Source: Mediterranea massiliensis (lineage in GTDB: Bacteria > Bacteroidota > Bacteroidia > Bacteroidales > Bacteroidaceae). Taken from it: a stretch of DNA of 64,000 bases. Position numbers and translations under genes: made by a program. Shown here in pieces: positions 25,065-34,001 of the stretch. The first letter of the stretch is position 1. Every line of letters begins with the position of its first letter. Location of the stretch: positions 1 to 64,000 of the forward strand of contig SUXZ01000014.1 in assembly GCA_015060685.1 (NCBI GenBank), given 5' to 3'. The notes beneath the pieces are model-generated. The model did not search any database. It saw nothing but the letters and a program-made list of their open reading frames with translations, and had not been told where the DNA came from.

Positions 25065-26477
25065 TTATTTATGTACCCATTTGAACAGTCGGTTCCATCG
25101 GATTTTTCCATCCAGCCAACCTTTGTCCTTGTCTAACGAGAGCCAGACAAGTATCGGCTTGCCCACAATGTGATCCTCTGGAACGAATCCCCAATAGCGC
25201 GAGTCGGCCGAGTTGTGTCGGTTGTCGCCCATCATCCAGTAGTAGTCCATCTTGAAGGTGTAGCTATTGGTCTTCTCTCCGTTGATGTAGATGTCTTGTC
25301 CTTTCACTTCCAGGTTATTGCCTTCGTATGCACGGATGCAGCGCTCGTAGATGGGCAGTGTTTCGGCATTCAGCTCAATGGTTTCGCCCTTCTTAGGAAT
25401 CCAGATAGGTCCGTAATCCTCTGTGCTCCATTGCTTGTGCAGGTTTTGCGGATAGAGCGACGGGTCGGGGTAGGAAGTGATGCGTTTGGCCGATGTAACC
25501 AAGTCCTTGCGGGCCAGCAGCTTGCTCAGGCTCTTCTGCGTCAGGGGAAGCAGGAATTCGGTTGCTCCGGCTTTGTAGTATTGCATATCATCGAAGCTCA
25601 GCCCCAATTCGTCTTGCATAAACTCTACAGGCAAGGTTTTTCCGGTACCTTTCACGGTGTAGTAGTATTGCAAATCCTCCGGGTTTTCAGAGGCCTTTCC
25701 ATCGATATACACCTGTCCGTCTATGATTTGCAGCGTATCTCCGGGCAGTCCGACGCAACGCTTCACATAGTTTTCGCGTCTGTCCACCGGGCGGGTGATA
25801 ACCTCTCCGTAGTATTCTGGATGGCCCAGGATGTGTTGTCGTCCGGCGTTGTAGTAGAGGTCGAATACGGCTCGTTGTTGCCAACGGTTCAGGCTATCCA
25901 TGTTTATCCTCTTTGGATAGATGCGCTTTCCTTCGCGATAGGCAATGTTGTAGAAGTCTTCGGCCTGGTTGTTCAGTGCCACGGTATCGCCAGCCGGGAA
26001 GTTGAATACCACGATGTCGTTCAGCTTCACCTTGCCGAATCCGGCCACGCGCTTGTACTCCCATTTCGGCCATTCCAAGTACGACTTGCCACCCCAAGGC
26101 ATGGTGTGTTGTGTCAGCGGCATGGAGAGCGGTGTTTGCGGCACGCGTGCTCCGTAGCTGGCCTTGCTCACAAAGAGATAGTCGCCCACCAACAACGATT
26201 TCTCCAGCGACGAGGTAGGTATCTGGTAGTTCTGGAAAATGTAGATGTTTACGAAATAGACAGCCACCAATGCAAAAACAATGGCATCTACCCAACTCAT
26301 TACAGTACGCACAGCACTGTTCTTCGATTTTTTCCACCAAGTCCAAGGTATTTTCTTGCTGATATAGGCATCGTATATAAAAGGTACAAGTAACAATCCC
26401 CACCAACTCTTCACCCAAAGCAGGAAGAGCAGGTAAAGCAGGATAACTATGCCGAATTTAATCCACTGTTTTTTCAT
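25065..26477 (-). CDS. lepB: Signal peptidase I
   Basis: This inner-membrane serine peptidase removes signal peptides from exported proteins. It has two N-terminal membrane segments (about 8-33 and 60-81), the catalytic Ser90 in IPTSSLEKSLLVGD, the general base Lys239 in NYVKRCVGLPGD, and the box MGDNRHNSADSRYWGFVP near the C-terminus. At 470 residues it is longer than the E. coli enzyme because of an insert of about 120 residues between the Lys box and the GDNR box, as usual in Bacteroidetes. It lies 9 nt after dapB. Confidence 0.96.
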   Translation of the reverse strand: MKKQWIKFGIVILLYLLFLLWVKSWWGLLLVPFIYDAYISKKIPWTWWKKSKNSAVRTVMSWVDAIVFALVAVYFVNIYIFQNYQIPTSSLEKSLLVGDYLFVSKASYGARVPQTPLSMPLTQHTMPWGGKSYLEWPKWEYKRVAGFGKVKLNDIVVFNFPAGDTVALNNQAEDFYNIAYREGKRIYPKRINMDSLNRWQQRAVFDLYYNAGRQHILGHPEYYGEVITRPVDRRENYVKRCVGLPGDTLQIIDGQVYIDGKASENPEDLQYYYTVKGTGKTLPVEFMQDELGLSFDDMQYYKAGATEFLLPLTQKSLSKLLARKDLVTSAKRITSYPDPSLYPQNLHKQWSTEDYGPIWIPKKGETIELNAETLPIYERCIRAYEGNNLEVKGQDIYINGEKTNSYTFKMDYYWMMGDNRHNSADSRYWGFVPEDHIVGKPILVWLSLDKDKGWLDGKIRWNRLFKWVHK

Positions 26478-26486
26478 ATCGTTCTT

Positions 26487-27242
26487 TTAAAAGTCAAACA
26501 AGTCGCTCATGCCCAGGAAACCTTCGTGCTCAGCGGTATATTCGGCGGCAAGCACGGCGCCCAAGGCAAACCCTTGGCGGTTCTTGGCATCGTGAGTAAT
26601 GCTGATGCTGTCGGCTTCCGAATCGTAGCGGATGGTATGTATGCCGGGCACTTCGCCTTCGCGGATAGAAGCAATGGGCAGTTCGTTGGCTGCACATTCG
26701 TTGCTACCGCTCAGCACACCGTTGGCATCGAGCAGTGTGCCTTTCACCCACGACTGCTTGCGCTCAATGTTCTCCAATATGCCTTCGGCCAGTGTGATGG
26801 CCGTGCCGCTGGGAGCATCCAGTTTATGGATGTGATGCGTTTCGCTCATAGTAACATCGTATGCCGGGAAGCGGTTCATGATTTTGGCCAAGTATTTGTT
26901 TACAGCCGAGAAGATGGCTACACCCAGGCTGAAGTTCGACGACCAGAACAGTGTCTTTCCGCCGGTGGTGCAAAGTTGGCGAATCTCCTCGCCATGCTCT
27001 TCCATCCATCCGGTACTGCCCGAAACTAATTTCTTTCCTGCCTGGAATGTCTTTAGGTAGTTCTGATAGGCCACCATAGGGTTGGTAAACTCAATGGCTA
27101 CGTCGGCACTCTTGAATGCCTCCGATTCGAAGTCTTCCTGGTTGTCTATATCAATGATGCAAACAATCTCATGTCCGCGGCTAAGGGCAATCTTTTCTAT
27201 CTCTTTACCCATCTTTCCGTAGCCGATAAGTGCAATTTTCAT
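26487..27242 (-). CDS. dapB: 4-hydroxy-tetrahydrodipicolinate reductase
   Basis: DapB makes tetrahydrodipicolinate for lysine and diaminopimelate synthesis. The 251-residue protein has the Rossmann loop GYGKMGKEI, the acidic residue region CIIDID, GSTGW, and the substrate-binding ETHHIHKLDAPSGTA. It is first in an operon with lepB and wbqC. Its promoter overlaps that of the divergent DUF2851 gene. Confidence 0.96.
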   Translation of the reverse strand: MKIALIGYGKMGKEIEKIALSRGHEIVCIIDIDNQEDFESEAFKSADVAIEFTNPMVAYQNYLKTFQAGKKLVSGSTGWMEEHGEEIRQLCTTGGKTLFWSSNFSLGVAIFSAVNKYLAKIMNRFPAYDVTMSETHHIHKLDAPSGTAITLAEGILENIERKQSWVKGTLLDANGVLSGSNECAANELPIASIREGEVPGIHTIRYDSEADSISITHDAKNRQGFALGAVLAAEYTAEHEGFLGMSDLFDF

Positions 27243-27274
27243 ATACCTTTGTTTTAGTTTTTTAGTTTAATCAG

Positions 27275-27303
27275 TTGCAAAGATAATAATTTTATTACAT
27301 TTG
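27275..27303. promoter_or_regulatory. Overlapping divergent promoters of dapB and the DUF2851 gene
   Basis: TATCTTTG on the minus strand (27285-27278) is the dapB -7 box. TACATTTG (27296-27303) on the plus strand is the DUF2851 -7 box. The TTG that serves as -33 for the plus promoter (27275-27277) abuts the dapB -7 box, so RNA polymerase can occupy only one at a time. Confidence 0.6.
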
Positions 27304-27329
27304 CACGCAACATTAACCATTCTTATACA

Positions 27330-28604
27330 ATGGAGCAGCTACTTCACTATGTTTGGAAACACAAAATCTTCCCTTTAGGCGAGATGCTAACCACTGCCGG
27401 CCTGCCGATAGAGGTTATCGACCCCGGTTTGCCCAATACCAACGCCGGCCCCGATTTCTTCAATGCCAAGGTGAAGATTGGCGGCACCATGTGGGTGGGA
27501 AACGTTGAGGTGCATACCCAGGCTTCCGACTGGATGCGCCACGGACACGACCGCGACAAGGCCTACGACAATGTTATCCTGCATGTAGTGGGCGAGGACG
27601 ATTGCCATGTGTATCGAACCGATGGGGCGGTCATTCCGCAGTTGCAGCTCAGTTGCCCCGAAAAGGTGCGGCTGCACTACGATGAACTGCGCAAGGCCGA
27701 CATCTGTCCGCCCTGCCACGAAATACTCTCCACCCTGCCCAAGCTGACCGTTCACTCCTGGCTGTCGGCCTTGCAGGTAGAGCGTTTCCAACAGAAAACA
27801 GCCTTGATTTCCGAGCGTCTTGCTCGCTTCAACAACCACTGGGAAGATGTCTTCTTCATCACCCTGGCCCGTAATTATGGCTTTGGCCTGAACGGAGATG
27901 CCTTCGAGGCGTGGGCCTCCCGATTGCCCTTGCGTGCCGTCGATAAGCATCGCGATTCCCTGTTTCAGATAGAGGCCTTCTTCTTCGGTCAGGCCGGCCT
28001 GTTGGAAGAGGCTATTCAAGATGCCGATGAGTACTACTTGAAATTGCAGAAAGAGTATCACTATCTGCAACATAAGTTCCAGTTGCCCGCACCGATGGAT
28101 GTGTCGCAATGGCGCTTCCTACGCTTGCGTCCCGGCAACTTCCCTCATGTGCGCCTGGCCCAATTGGCATGGTTGTATCACACCCGCCAATCCCTTTTCT
28201 CCTCCGTCATGGAGGCCGAAACCATCGACGATGCCAAGTTGCTGCTTGTTTCGCAAACCTCGCCCTATTGGGAAACCCATTTCACCTTCTGGAAGGAGTC
28301 TGTCCGTCGCGAAAAGCCGGTGGGCGATACGGCCCTGAATCTGATGCTTATCAATACCGTCATCCCCTTCCTGTATGCCTACGGCCTGCATAAAGGTAGC
28401 GAGTTGCTTTGCGACAGGGCCACCCGTTTCCTCGAATCGCTGAAGGCCGAAAACAACTACATCACCCGCCAATGGAGTGGGGCAGGCTTGGTGGTCAATA
28501 CGGCTGCCGACTCACAAGCGCTTATCCAACTACGCAAGGAGTATTGCGACAAGCGCGATTGCCTGCGATGTCGGTTTGGATATGAGTTTTTGAAACGTAA
28601 ATAA
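27330..28604 (+). CDS. DUF2851 family protein
   Basis: The 424-residue protein begins with EQLLHYVWKHKIFP and continues with NTNAGPDFFNAKVKIG and GNVEVHTQASDW, which resemble a nuclease-like core with acidic and His residues. It ends in a cysteine cluster CDKRDCLRCRFGYEFL that could bind a metal. DUF2851 is almost confined to Bacteroidetes, is single-copy there, and has no known role. It is transcribed divergently from dapB and followed closely by a deacetylase gene. Confidence 0.85.
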   Translation: MEQLLHYVWKHKIFPLGEMLTTAGLPIEVIDPGLPNTNAGPDFFNAKVKIGGTMWVGNVEVHTQASDWMRHGHDRDKAYDNVILHVVGEDDCHVYRTDGAVIPQLQLSCPEKVRLHYDELRKADICPPCHEILSTLPKLTVHSWLSALQVERFQQKTALISERLARFNNHWEDVFFITLARNYGFGLNGDAFEAWASRLPLRAVDKHRDSLFQIEAFFFGQAGLLEEAIQDADEYYLKLQKEYHYLQHKFQLPAPMDVSQWRFLRLRPGNFPHVRLAQLAWLYHTRQSLFSSVMEAETIDDAKLLLVSQTSPYWETHFTFWKESVRREKPVGDTALNLMLINTVIPFLYAYGLHKGSELLCDRATRFLESLKAENNYITRQWSGAGLVVNTAADSQALIQLRKEYCDKRDCLRCRFGYEFLKRK

Positions 28605-28634
28605 TGGATTTATCAAACTAATAACTTATTTAAT

Positions 28635-29348
28635 ATGAAAGCATTTACTTATCTATTGGCTGCCGGCTTGATGTTTACGGCCTGTAGCGGAAAGAAAGCA
28701 GCATCTGCCGATGCCAAAGAGTCTCAAAAGGAGGAAAAACTGGTTTGCTTGAGTTTCGACGATGGCCCTAACACAACCACTACCGTTGCCATGCTCGACA
28801 TGTTGCAGAAGCACAACGTGGTAGGTTCGTTTTTTGTCATTGGCAACAACATCAACGAGCAGTCGGCCGAGGTAATGAAGCGCACCGTAGAGATGGGTTG
28901 CGACATACAGAACCACTCGAAGACACACACCCAAATGCCCTCCCTTACTGCCGACGAGATAAAGGCCGAGATTGCCTATACATCGGGCAAGATAAAGGAG
29001 GCTGTTGGCGTAGAGACCACCTTCTTCCGTCCACCCTACATTGCCGTGAACGATGTGATGCACCAAAACATCGACCTCTGCTTCATCTGTGGTCATGGAT
29101 GTCAAGACTGGGAACCTGCAATAACCGCCGAACAGCGTGCAGAAACCATCCTGAAGGCTCCCAAGCATGGCGATATCTTCCTGCTACACGACATGCCGGG
29201 CAACGATGCAACCGTTCAGGCTTTGGACATCATCATCCCCGAACTGAAGAAGCAAGGTTTCGAGTTTGTCACCGTAACCGAACTTTTCAAGCGTTGCAAC
29301 GTCACTCCACAACCGGGCGTGATGTATAGCAATGTCTTCGACAAGTAA
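28635..29348 (+). CDS. Polysaccharide deacetylase lipoprotein (NodB domain)
   Basis: This is an exported carbohydrate esterase family 4-type enzyme. It has a lipobox FTACS (Cys17) and a NodB domain with the catalytic motif SFDDGPN (41-46), the metal-binding NHSKTH (about 92-97), RPPY, and LLHDMPG at the C-terminal end of the barrel. It probably removes acetyl groups from peptidoglycan or a surface glycan. It begins 30 nt after the DUF2851 gene and may share its transcript. Confidence 0.92.
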   Translation: MKAFTYLLAAGLMFTACSGKKAASADAKESQKEEKLVCLSFDDGPNTTTTVAMLDMLQKHNVVGSFFVIGNNINEQSAEVMKRTVEMGCDIQNHSKTHTQMPSLTADEIKAEIAYTSGKIKEAVGVETTFFRPPYIAVNDVMHQNIDLCFICGHGCQDWEPAITAEQRAETILKAPKHGDIFLLHDMPGNDATVQALDIIIPELKKQGFEFVTVTELFKRCNVTPQPGVMYSNVFDK

Positions 29349-29754
29349 GCTGCCGTTCTTACCACTTCTATTACGCGTAATTTTCTTTTTGGCAGTTAGA
29401 GAAAAACTTCTCATGTTCCGAGAAGAAAATAATTAGTCGCCGCATAAAACTAAAATACCGACGGTATTTAAAAAAATATCGTCGGTATTCTATAAAATAT
29501 CAGCGGTATTCTAATAAATACCGTCGGTATTTTAATTTTTCTCAGTCAATAAACATTTTCTTTGCCATACTTCCTACTTTTTTTCTTTAGCGATGCGAAT
29601 GATTTTTGTTCGTGAACCAAGTGACAATTGCTCTTGATTGTGTAGAGATTATAATAATCGTAATTCGGATTGGCTAAGGAATCGAACCATACTTGCTTCC
29701 ATACAACCTGTTAAATTAGGTTTTGGTAGCATATTGTAAATAAACTCATCTATA
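29349..29754. other. 406-bp intergenic region between convergent genes
   Basis: No gene is visible. A weak hairpin CTTCTC-N7-GAGAAG lies at 29407-29425 and may terminate the deacetylase gene. The phased palindromic array follows at 29455-29530. The rest, 29531-29754, is AT-rich and shows no clear ORF, promoter or RNA gene. Confidence 0.7.
29455..29530. repeat. Four palindromic 13-mers at exact 21-bp period
   Basis: The units ATACCGACGGTAT (29455), ATATCGTCGGTAT (29476), ATATCAGCGGTAT (29497) and ATACCGTCGGTAT (29518) start exactly 21 bp apart, separated by 8-bp AT-only or nearly AT-only spacers. Each is a dyad around a central base. All therefore face one side of the DNA helix. Confidence 0.85.
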
Positions 29755-30699
29755 TTACCTCAACAAATTACTTACTGCCGCCTGATAGTTGCTGAGCTTG
29801 GATGTTTTGTGGATAACCTTTTTCGCTTTGCGGTCGCCATCGGGTAGGAGGTATTCCCAGAACGTGCGCATTTTGGTGAGGAGTTGCTGTTCGCCCCCTT
29901 CGAGCAGGTTGCCGTATTGGCTGAAGACATCGGCATGGAGCAACCGGATTTTCTCCATCATTGCTTGTGGCGATAGCGGCTCGCCTTGCTGGTATTCGAT
30001 GGCTAAGGCTGGGTTGGCAAGCAGGCCGCGGCCAATCATCAAGCCGGCCAAACGTGGGAAGCGGCTTTCGATGCGTTCAATATCGTCCAGCGTCAGCAAA
30101 TCGCCATTATATACCAACGGCTTTTCGCATTCGGCATAGAAACGTTGGAAGGCCTCCAAATCTACCTCACCCTTGTATTGCTGCTTACCTAAGCGGGGAT
30201 GCATGGTGATGTGGGATAGGGGGAGGCTATTCAGTAATGGGAGCAGTGCCATACATTCGGCGGCATCTTCCCAACCTAAACGCATTTTTACCGAAAAACG
30301 GATGTCGGGATGGGCTTCGAGGGCTGCGCTTAACAAAGCCTTAACCTCGTCGGGATAGGGGAGCAGTCCGGCACCGTTGTGACGCTTGGCCAAAGTGGGG
30401 AACGGACAGCCTAAGTTGATGTCCACTTCCTGATAGCCTTTCTCGATGAAAAGGGACAAAATGTGCAAAATGGTCTCGGGCGTTGAGGCTATCAGTTGGG
30501 GCGTAAGCACTACTCCGCGATTGTTTTCGGCTTCCAGTTCGCGCACGTCCTTGCGTCGGAAATCGCCGTGTTCGATGCGGACGAACGGGGTGTAATAACT
30601 GGCTATGCCGCCAAAGATGCGGGCGTGCGCCTGGCGGTAAATGGCATCGGTGTAGCCTTGCAAAGGTGCAAAATGTATGGGTAGTTTTTCTTTCTTCAT
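29755..30699 (-). CDS. tRNA-dihydrouridine synthase
   Basis: This FMN enzyme reduces uridines in tRNA. The 314-residue protein begins IHFAPLQGYTDAIYR, has the catalytic Cys98 in NLGCPFPTLAKRHNGAGLL, SVKMRLGW, the HPRLGKQQYKG phosphate-binding loop, and MIGRGLLANP. The family is clear, but which Dus subgroup and tRNA position cannot be told. Its -7 box (30704-30711) sits so close to the start that the mRNA may have no leader. Confidence 0.93.
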   Translation of the reverse strand: MKKEKLPIHFAPLQGYTDAIYRQAHARIFGGIASYYTPFVRIEHGDFRRKDVRELEAENNRGVVLTPQLIASTPETILHILSLFIEKGYQEVDINLGCPFPTLAKRHNGAGLLPYPDEVKALLSAALEAHPDIRFSVKMRLGWEDAAECMALLPLLNSLPLSHITMHPRLGKQQYKGEVDLEAFQRFYAECEKPLVYNGDLLTLDDIERIESRFPRLAGLMIGRGLLANPALAIEYQQGEPLSPQAMMEKIRLLHADVFSQYGNLLEGGEQQLLTKMRTFWEYLLPDGDRKAKKVIHKTSKLSNYQAAVSNLLR

Positions 30700-30703
30700 G
30701 CCG

Positions 30704-30711
30704 CAAAGTTA
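30704..30711 (-). promoter_or_regulatory. dus -7 box next to the start codon
   Basis: TAACTTTG on the minus strand ends 5 nt before the ATG at 30699, so transcription would start at or within the first codon. Confidence 0.5.
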
Positions 30712-30786
30712 AAGAAAAACCTTGTTTTTTATGGATTTATAAGTGAAAATAGCCTAATTCGTAGGGATTTATTGAGAGATAACCCT

Positions 30787-30794
30787 TATTTTTG
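30787..30794 (+). promoter_or_regulatory. -7 box of the Big_5 lipoprotein gene
   Basis: TATTTTTG about 38 nt before ATG 30833. Confidence 0.55.
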
Positions 30795-30832
30795 TGCCGT
30801 AAAAGATAGATTATTGTGCAGAAACAACGAAT

Positions 30833-32767
30833 ATGAAAAAAATATCTCATCAATTGCTATTGGCCGCAGGCTTGCTCATCTTCATCTACTCGTGTGCCAG
30901 CATCGGACGTTTGGAGGGTGGACCCATCGACGAAGAGCCGCCGGTGTTCATCGGCAGCACGCCCGAACAGGCCGGCATCAATAGCGACCGCAACAAGATA
31001 ACCATTGAGTTCGACGAATTCATCAAGTTGGATAAACCCGGCGAGAAGGTAGTTATCTCGCCTCCGCAGGTGCAACAACCGGTTATCAAGGCCAACGGAC
31101 GTAAAGTGGTCGTTACATTGGAAGACTCGCTGAAGCCGAACACTACCTACACTATCGACTTTGCCGATGCCATCCAAGACAATAACGAGAGCAATCCGTT
31201 GGAGAACTTCTTCTTTACCTTCTCTACCGGCGAAAAACTCGACACCATGGCCGTGGGCGGAACCGTGCTGAACGCCTCCAACCTTGAACCCGTCAAGGGA
31301 ATGATGGTGGGCTTGCATGCCGATTTGGACGATTCTACCTTCACTACCAAACCTTTCGAACGTGTGGGCATCACCAACAGCCGCGGACAATTCTCCATTC
31401 GTGGGGTGGCACCGGGCAAGTACAGAATCTTTGCCTTGCAGGATGCCGACCGCAACTATTTCTTCAACCAGCCCACCGAAATCGTGGCTTTCAACGACTC
31501 GCTCATCATTCCTTCGATGGAGCCTCGCACCCGTCAGGACACTACATGGCTGGACACACTGACCATCGACACCATTGCAACAGTGGCCTATACACACTTC
31601 CTGCCCGACGACATCCTGTTGCGCAGCTTCAAGGAGGTTCACCATCGCCAACGATTGGCCAAGACCGAACGCCTCTCGCCCGAAAAGTTCTCGTTCTACT
31701 TCACCGCACCGGCCGATAGCCTGCCGCGCATGAAGGGGTTGAACTTCGACGAAAAGGATGCTTTCATCGTGGAAGACCTTACCGGCAGAAACGACACGCT
31801 ATGCTATTGGATTAAGGACTCGCTCCTCATCAAGCAAGATACCTTGCAGATGGAACTGTCGTACCTCTATACGGATAGCCTGAACCAACTGTCGCCCCGC
31901 ACCGATACCATCAACGTGGTGTCTAAAACAAGTTTTGCCAAGTTGATGGAGAAGAAACAGGAGGAGGAGAAAAAGAAACGCGAAGAAGAAGAGAAGAAGA
32001 ACAAACGTCGCAAGAAAGATGAAAACGACTCCATCCCTCCACAACCCGAAGAGGTGAAGATAGAGTTCCTGAACCCCGATGTGTATGCACCCAACTCGCT
32101 CGATGTTTACGATTACCTCAGCATCACACTGCAAGAGCCGATAGCACAATTCAACCCCGAGGGCATACACGTGAAGCAGAAGGTGGACACGCTTTGGGAG
32201 GATATTCCGTTCGACTTGGAACACGACACCATCGACATCAAACGATATAACATCTATGCCGATTGGAAACCGGAAAATACCTACGAACTGACCATCGACT
32301 CGGCATCTATCTATGCGCTGTATGGAAAGTTCAACAACACCATCCGCAAGGAGATGAAAACCAAGAAACTGGATGAGTATGGTGCCATCTTCTATAATGT
32401 GACCGGGGTGCAAGGCCCTGCATTCGTCGAACTGCTTGATACAAAAGACATGCCCGTCAGACAAGTGCCCGTGGTGGATGGAAAGGCCGATTTCTACTAC
32501 TTAGCTCCCGGAAAATATGGTGCGCGACTGGTGGTGGACAGCAACGAAAACGAGGTGTGGGACACCGGTAACTACGAAGAGAGACGCCAGCCGGAGATGG
32601 TGTACTACTATCCGCAAGTGCTGGAACTGAAGGCAAACTTCGACCTGACACAAGATTGGGATGTCAGGGCTTTGCCTCTTGATAGACAGAAACCTCTTGA
32701 ACTGAAAAAGCAAAAACCCGATGAAAAGAAAAAGAAGAACAACAGTAGCAATAGCCGCTATAGGTAG
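30833..32767 (+). CDS. Big_5 (Ig-like) domain lipoprotein
   Basis: This 644-residue surface or periplasmic lipoprotein has lipobox IYSCAS (Cys21), then a bacterial Ig-like Big_5 domain (GGPIDEEPPVFIGSTP, ITIEFDEFIKLD, about 28-135). A carboxypeptidase-regulatory-like beta domain follows (FSIRGVAPGKYRIFALQDAD, about 180-210). A strongly charged KEE/KRK stretch of about 30 residues lies near residue 378, with more beta sandwich after it. Proteins of this build are conserved in Bacteroidetes and linked to the envelope, function unknown. The last 47 nt overlap the next gene in another frame. Confidence 0.85.
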   Translation: MKKISHQLLLAAGLLIFIYSCASIGRLEGGPIDEEPPVFIGSTPEQAGINSDRNKITIEFDEFIKLDKPGEKVVISPPQVQQPVIKANGRKVVVTLEDSLKPNTTYTIDFADAIQDNNESNPLENFFFTFSTGEKLDTMAVGGTVLNASNLEPVKGMMVGLHADLDDSTFTTKPFERVGITNSRGQFSIRGVAPGKYRIFALQDADRNYFFNQPTEIVAFNDSLIIPSMEPRTRQDTTWLDTLTIDTIATVAYTHFLPDDILLRSFKEVHHRQRLAKTERLSPEKFSFYFTAPADSLPRMKGLNFDEKDAFIVEDLTGRNDTLCYWIKDSLLIKQDTLQMELSYLYTDSLNQLSPRTDTINVVSKTSFAKLMEKKQEEEKKKREEEEKKNKRRKKDENDSIPPQPEEVKIEFLNPDVYAPNSLDVYDYLSITLQEPIAQFNPEGIHVKQKVDTLWEDIPFDLEHDTIDIKRYNIYADWKPENTYELTIDSASIYALYGKFNNTIRKEMKTKKLDEYGAIFYNVTGVQGPAFVELLDTKDMPVRQVPVVDGKADFYYLAPGKYGARLVVDSNENEVWDTGNYEERRQPEMVYYYPQVLELKANFDLTQDWDVRALPLDRQKPLELKKQKPDEKKKKNNSSNSRYR

Positions 32768-33587
32768 CAAGTTCATCCTTTCCATAGTGGCCCTGTGGAT
32801 GCTCTCTACCCATGTAGTGCAAGCACAATGTACGGCAATCAACGAGGCTTTCCTGCCCGGCGAAAAAATAGAATACGACCTCTATTTCAACTGGAAGTTC
32901 ATTTGGAAAAAGGTGGGAACAGCCAGTCTGAAGACCGATTCGGCTACCTATAACGGTAAGCGTGGCTATGTGATGGACTTGCTTACCAAAGGAAGCAAGC
33001 AGGCCGATTTCTTCTTCAAGATGCGCGACACGCTGACTTGCTATATCAGCGAGCAGTTGGAACCGCTCTACTTCTGCAAAGCTGCTGAAGAGGGTAAGCG
33101 TCATACCGTGGATGAGGCTTGGTTTTCGTATAAGGATGGTGTGTCGCACGTTAAGCAACGCCGCACATGGAAGAGCCATAACCGCCCCACGCAAGAGATG
33201 GAGTATAGCGATTCGCGCTGCATCTTCGATATGCTGAGTATCCTGGCGCAAGCGCGTTCGTACGATCCGAACGATTATAAGGTTGGGGATAAAATCAACT
33301 TCCCGATGGCAACAGGCCGTCGCGTGGAGCAGCAGACATTGATTTATCGGGGAAAAGAGAATGTTGAGGCCAACGACGACAAAACCTATCGTTGCCTGGT
33401 ATTCTCGTTTGTGGAATACGATGATGATGGCGATGAGGAAGAGGTTATTACGTTCTATGTATCCGACGACAAGAACCACTTGCCCATACGCTTGGACATG
33501 TACCTGAACTTCGGCTCGGCCAAAGCATTCTTTAAGAATGTAAAGGGAAATCGTTATCCGCTAACCTCTGTGGTTAAAAAGAAATAG
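32721..33587 (+). CDS. DUF3108 exported protein
   Basis: The 288-residue protein has an N-terminal signal segment after a very basic start (KRKRRTTVAIAAIGSKFILS), cleavage near VVQAQ. The DUF3108 domain follows, recognised by GEKIEYDLYFNWKFIWKKVG near the mature N-terminus and a beta-barrel-like repeat of strands. The start codon lies 47 nt inside the preceding gene; its Lys/Arg-rich leader reads the same DNA that encodes the Lys-rich end of the Big_5 protein. The tight coupling suggests the two act together in the envelope. Confidence 0.85.
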   Translation: MKRKRRTTVAIAAIGSKFILSIVALWMLSTHVVQAQCTAINEAFLPGEKIEYDLYFNWKFIWKKVGTASLKTDSATYNGKRGYVMDLLTKGSKQADFFFKMRDTLTCYISEQLEPLYFCKAAEEGKRHTVDEAWFSYKDGVSHVKQRRTWKSHNRPTQEMEYSDSRCIFDMLSILAQARSYDPNDYKVGDKINFPMATGRRVEQQTLIYRGKENVEANDDKTYRCLVFSFVEYDDDGDEEEVITFYVSDDKNHLPIRLDMYLNFGSAKAFFKNVKGNRYPLTSVVKKK

Positions 33588-33588
33588 T

Positions 33589-33993
33589 CTATACGGTAAA
33601 TGGTAGCGGGTTGTCTTTACGGAAGACACTCGACTCGAAGGTGGCAATCAGCTCTCCATGCTGGTTGGTAATATCCACTTGATAGCAACCCGTGCTGCGT
33701 CCGATGTAGCGCTCGCGGGCTTCGGCATACAAGGTATCTCCCACACCACTTCCGCGCAAAAAGGTGATGTTCGACGAAAGCGAAACGGCAAAGGTGCCGT
33801 GCGAGTTGGCGGCGGCGGCCAGTGCCAAGTCGGCCAATGTAAACAGTGCCCCACCTTGCGTACGCCCACCCGCATTGAGGTGAGCGTCCGTAATGATGAG
33901 TTGTGCTTTGCTATATCCGGGCTTTACTTCCAATAGTTCGATGCCTGCATTGGTAGCAAACCGATCGTTCTTGAAGAATTCCTGCGGAGTCAT
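33589..33993 (-). CDS. PaaI-like hotdog-fold thioesterase
   Basis: This 134-residue hotdog protein shows NAGGRTQGGALFTLADLALA, the central helix and active-site region of PaaI/YbgC-type acyl-CoA thioesterases, and ends in a typical beta strand. ATG 33993 is used; the frame upstream overlaps cysS. It lies 8 nt after the cysS stop and is probably co-transcribed. The substrate is unknown; phenylacetyl-CoA-like or other aromatic and acyl-CoA esters are usual for the family. Confidence 0.85.
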   Translation of the reverse strand: MTPQEFFKNDRFATNAGIELLEVKPGYSKAQLIITDAHLNAGGRTQGGALFTLADLALAAAANSHGTFAVSLSSNITFLRGSGVGDTLYAEARERYIGRSTGCYQVDITNQHGELIATFESSVFRKDNPLPFTV

Positions 33994-34001
33994 ATAGTTT
34001 T

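Noticed and set aside
25170-26393. Plus-strand frame opposite lepB
   Set aside because: It is fully antisense to a conserved gene, without recognisable protein features.
29455-29530. CRISPR-like array
   Set aside because: Repeats are 13 bp and spacers 8 bp with low complexity; the unit is far too short for a CRISPR array and no cas genes are near.
29600-29754. Possible tRNA or small RNA downstream of the phased array
   Set aside because: No cloverleaf, conserved loops or terminator could be traced by eye.
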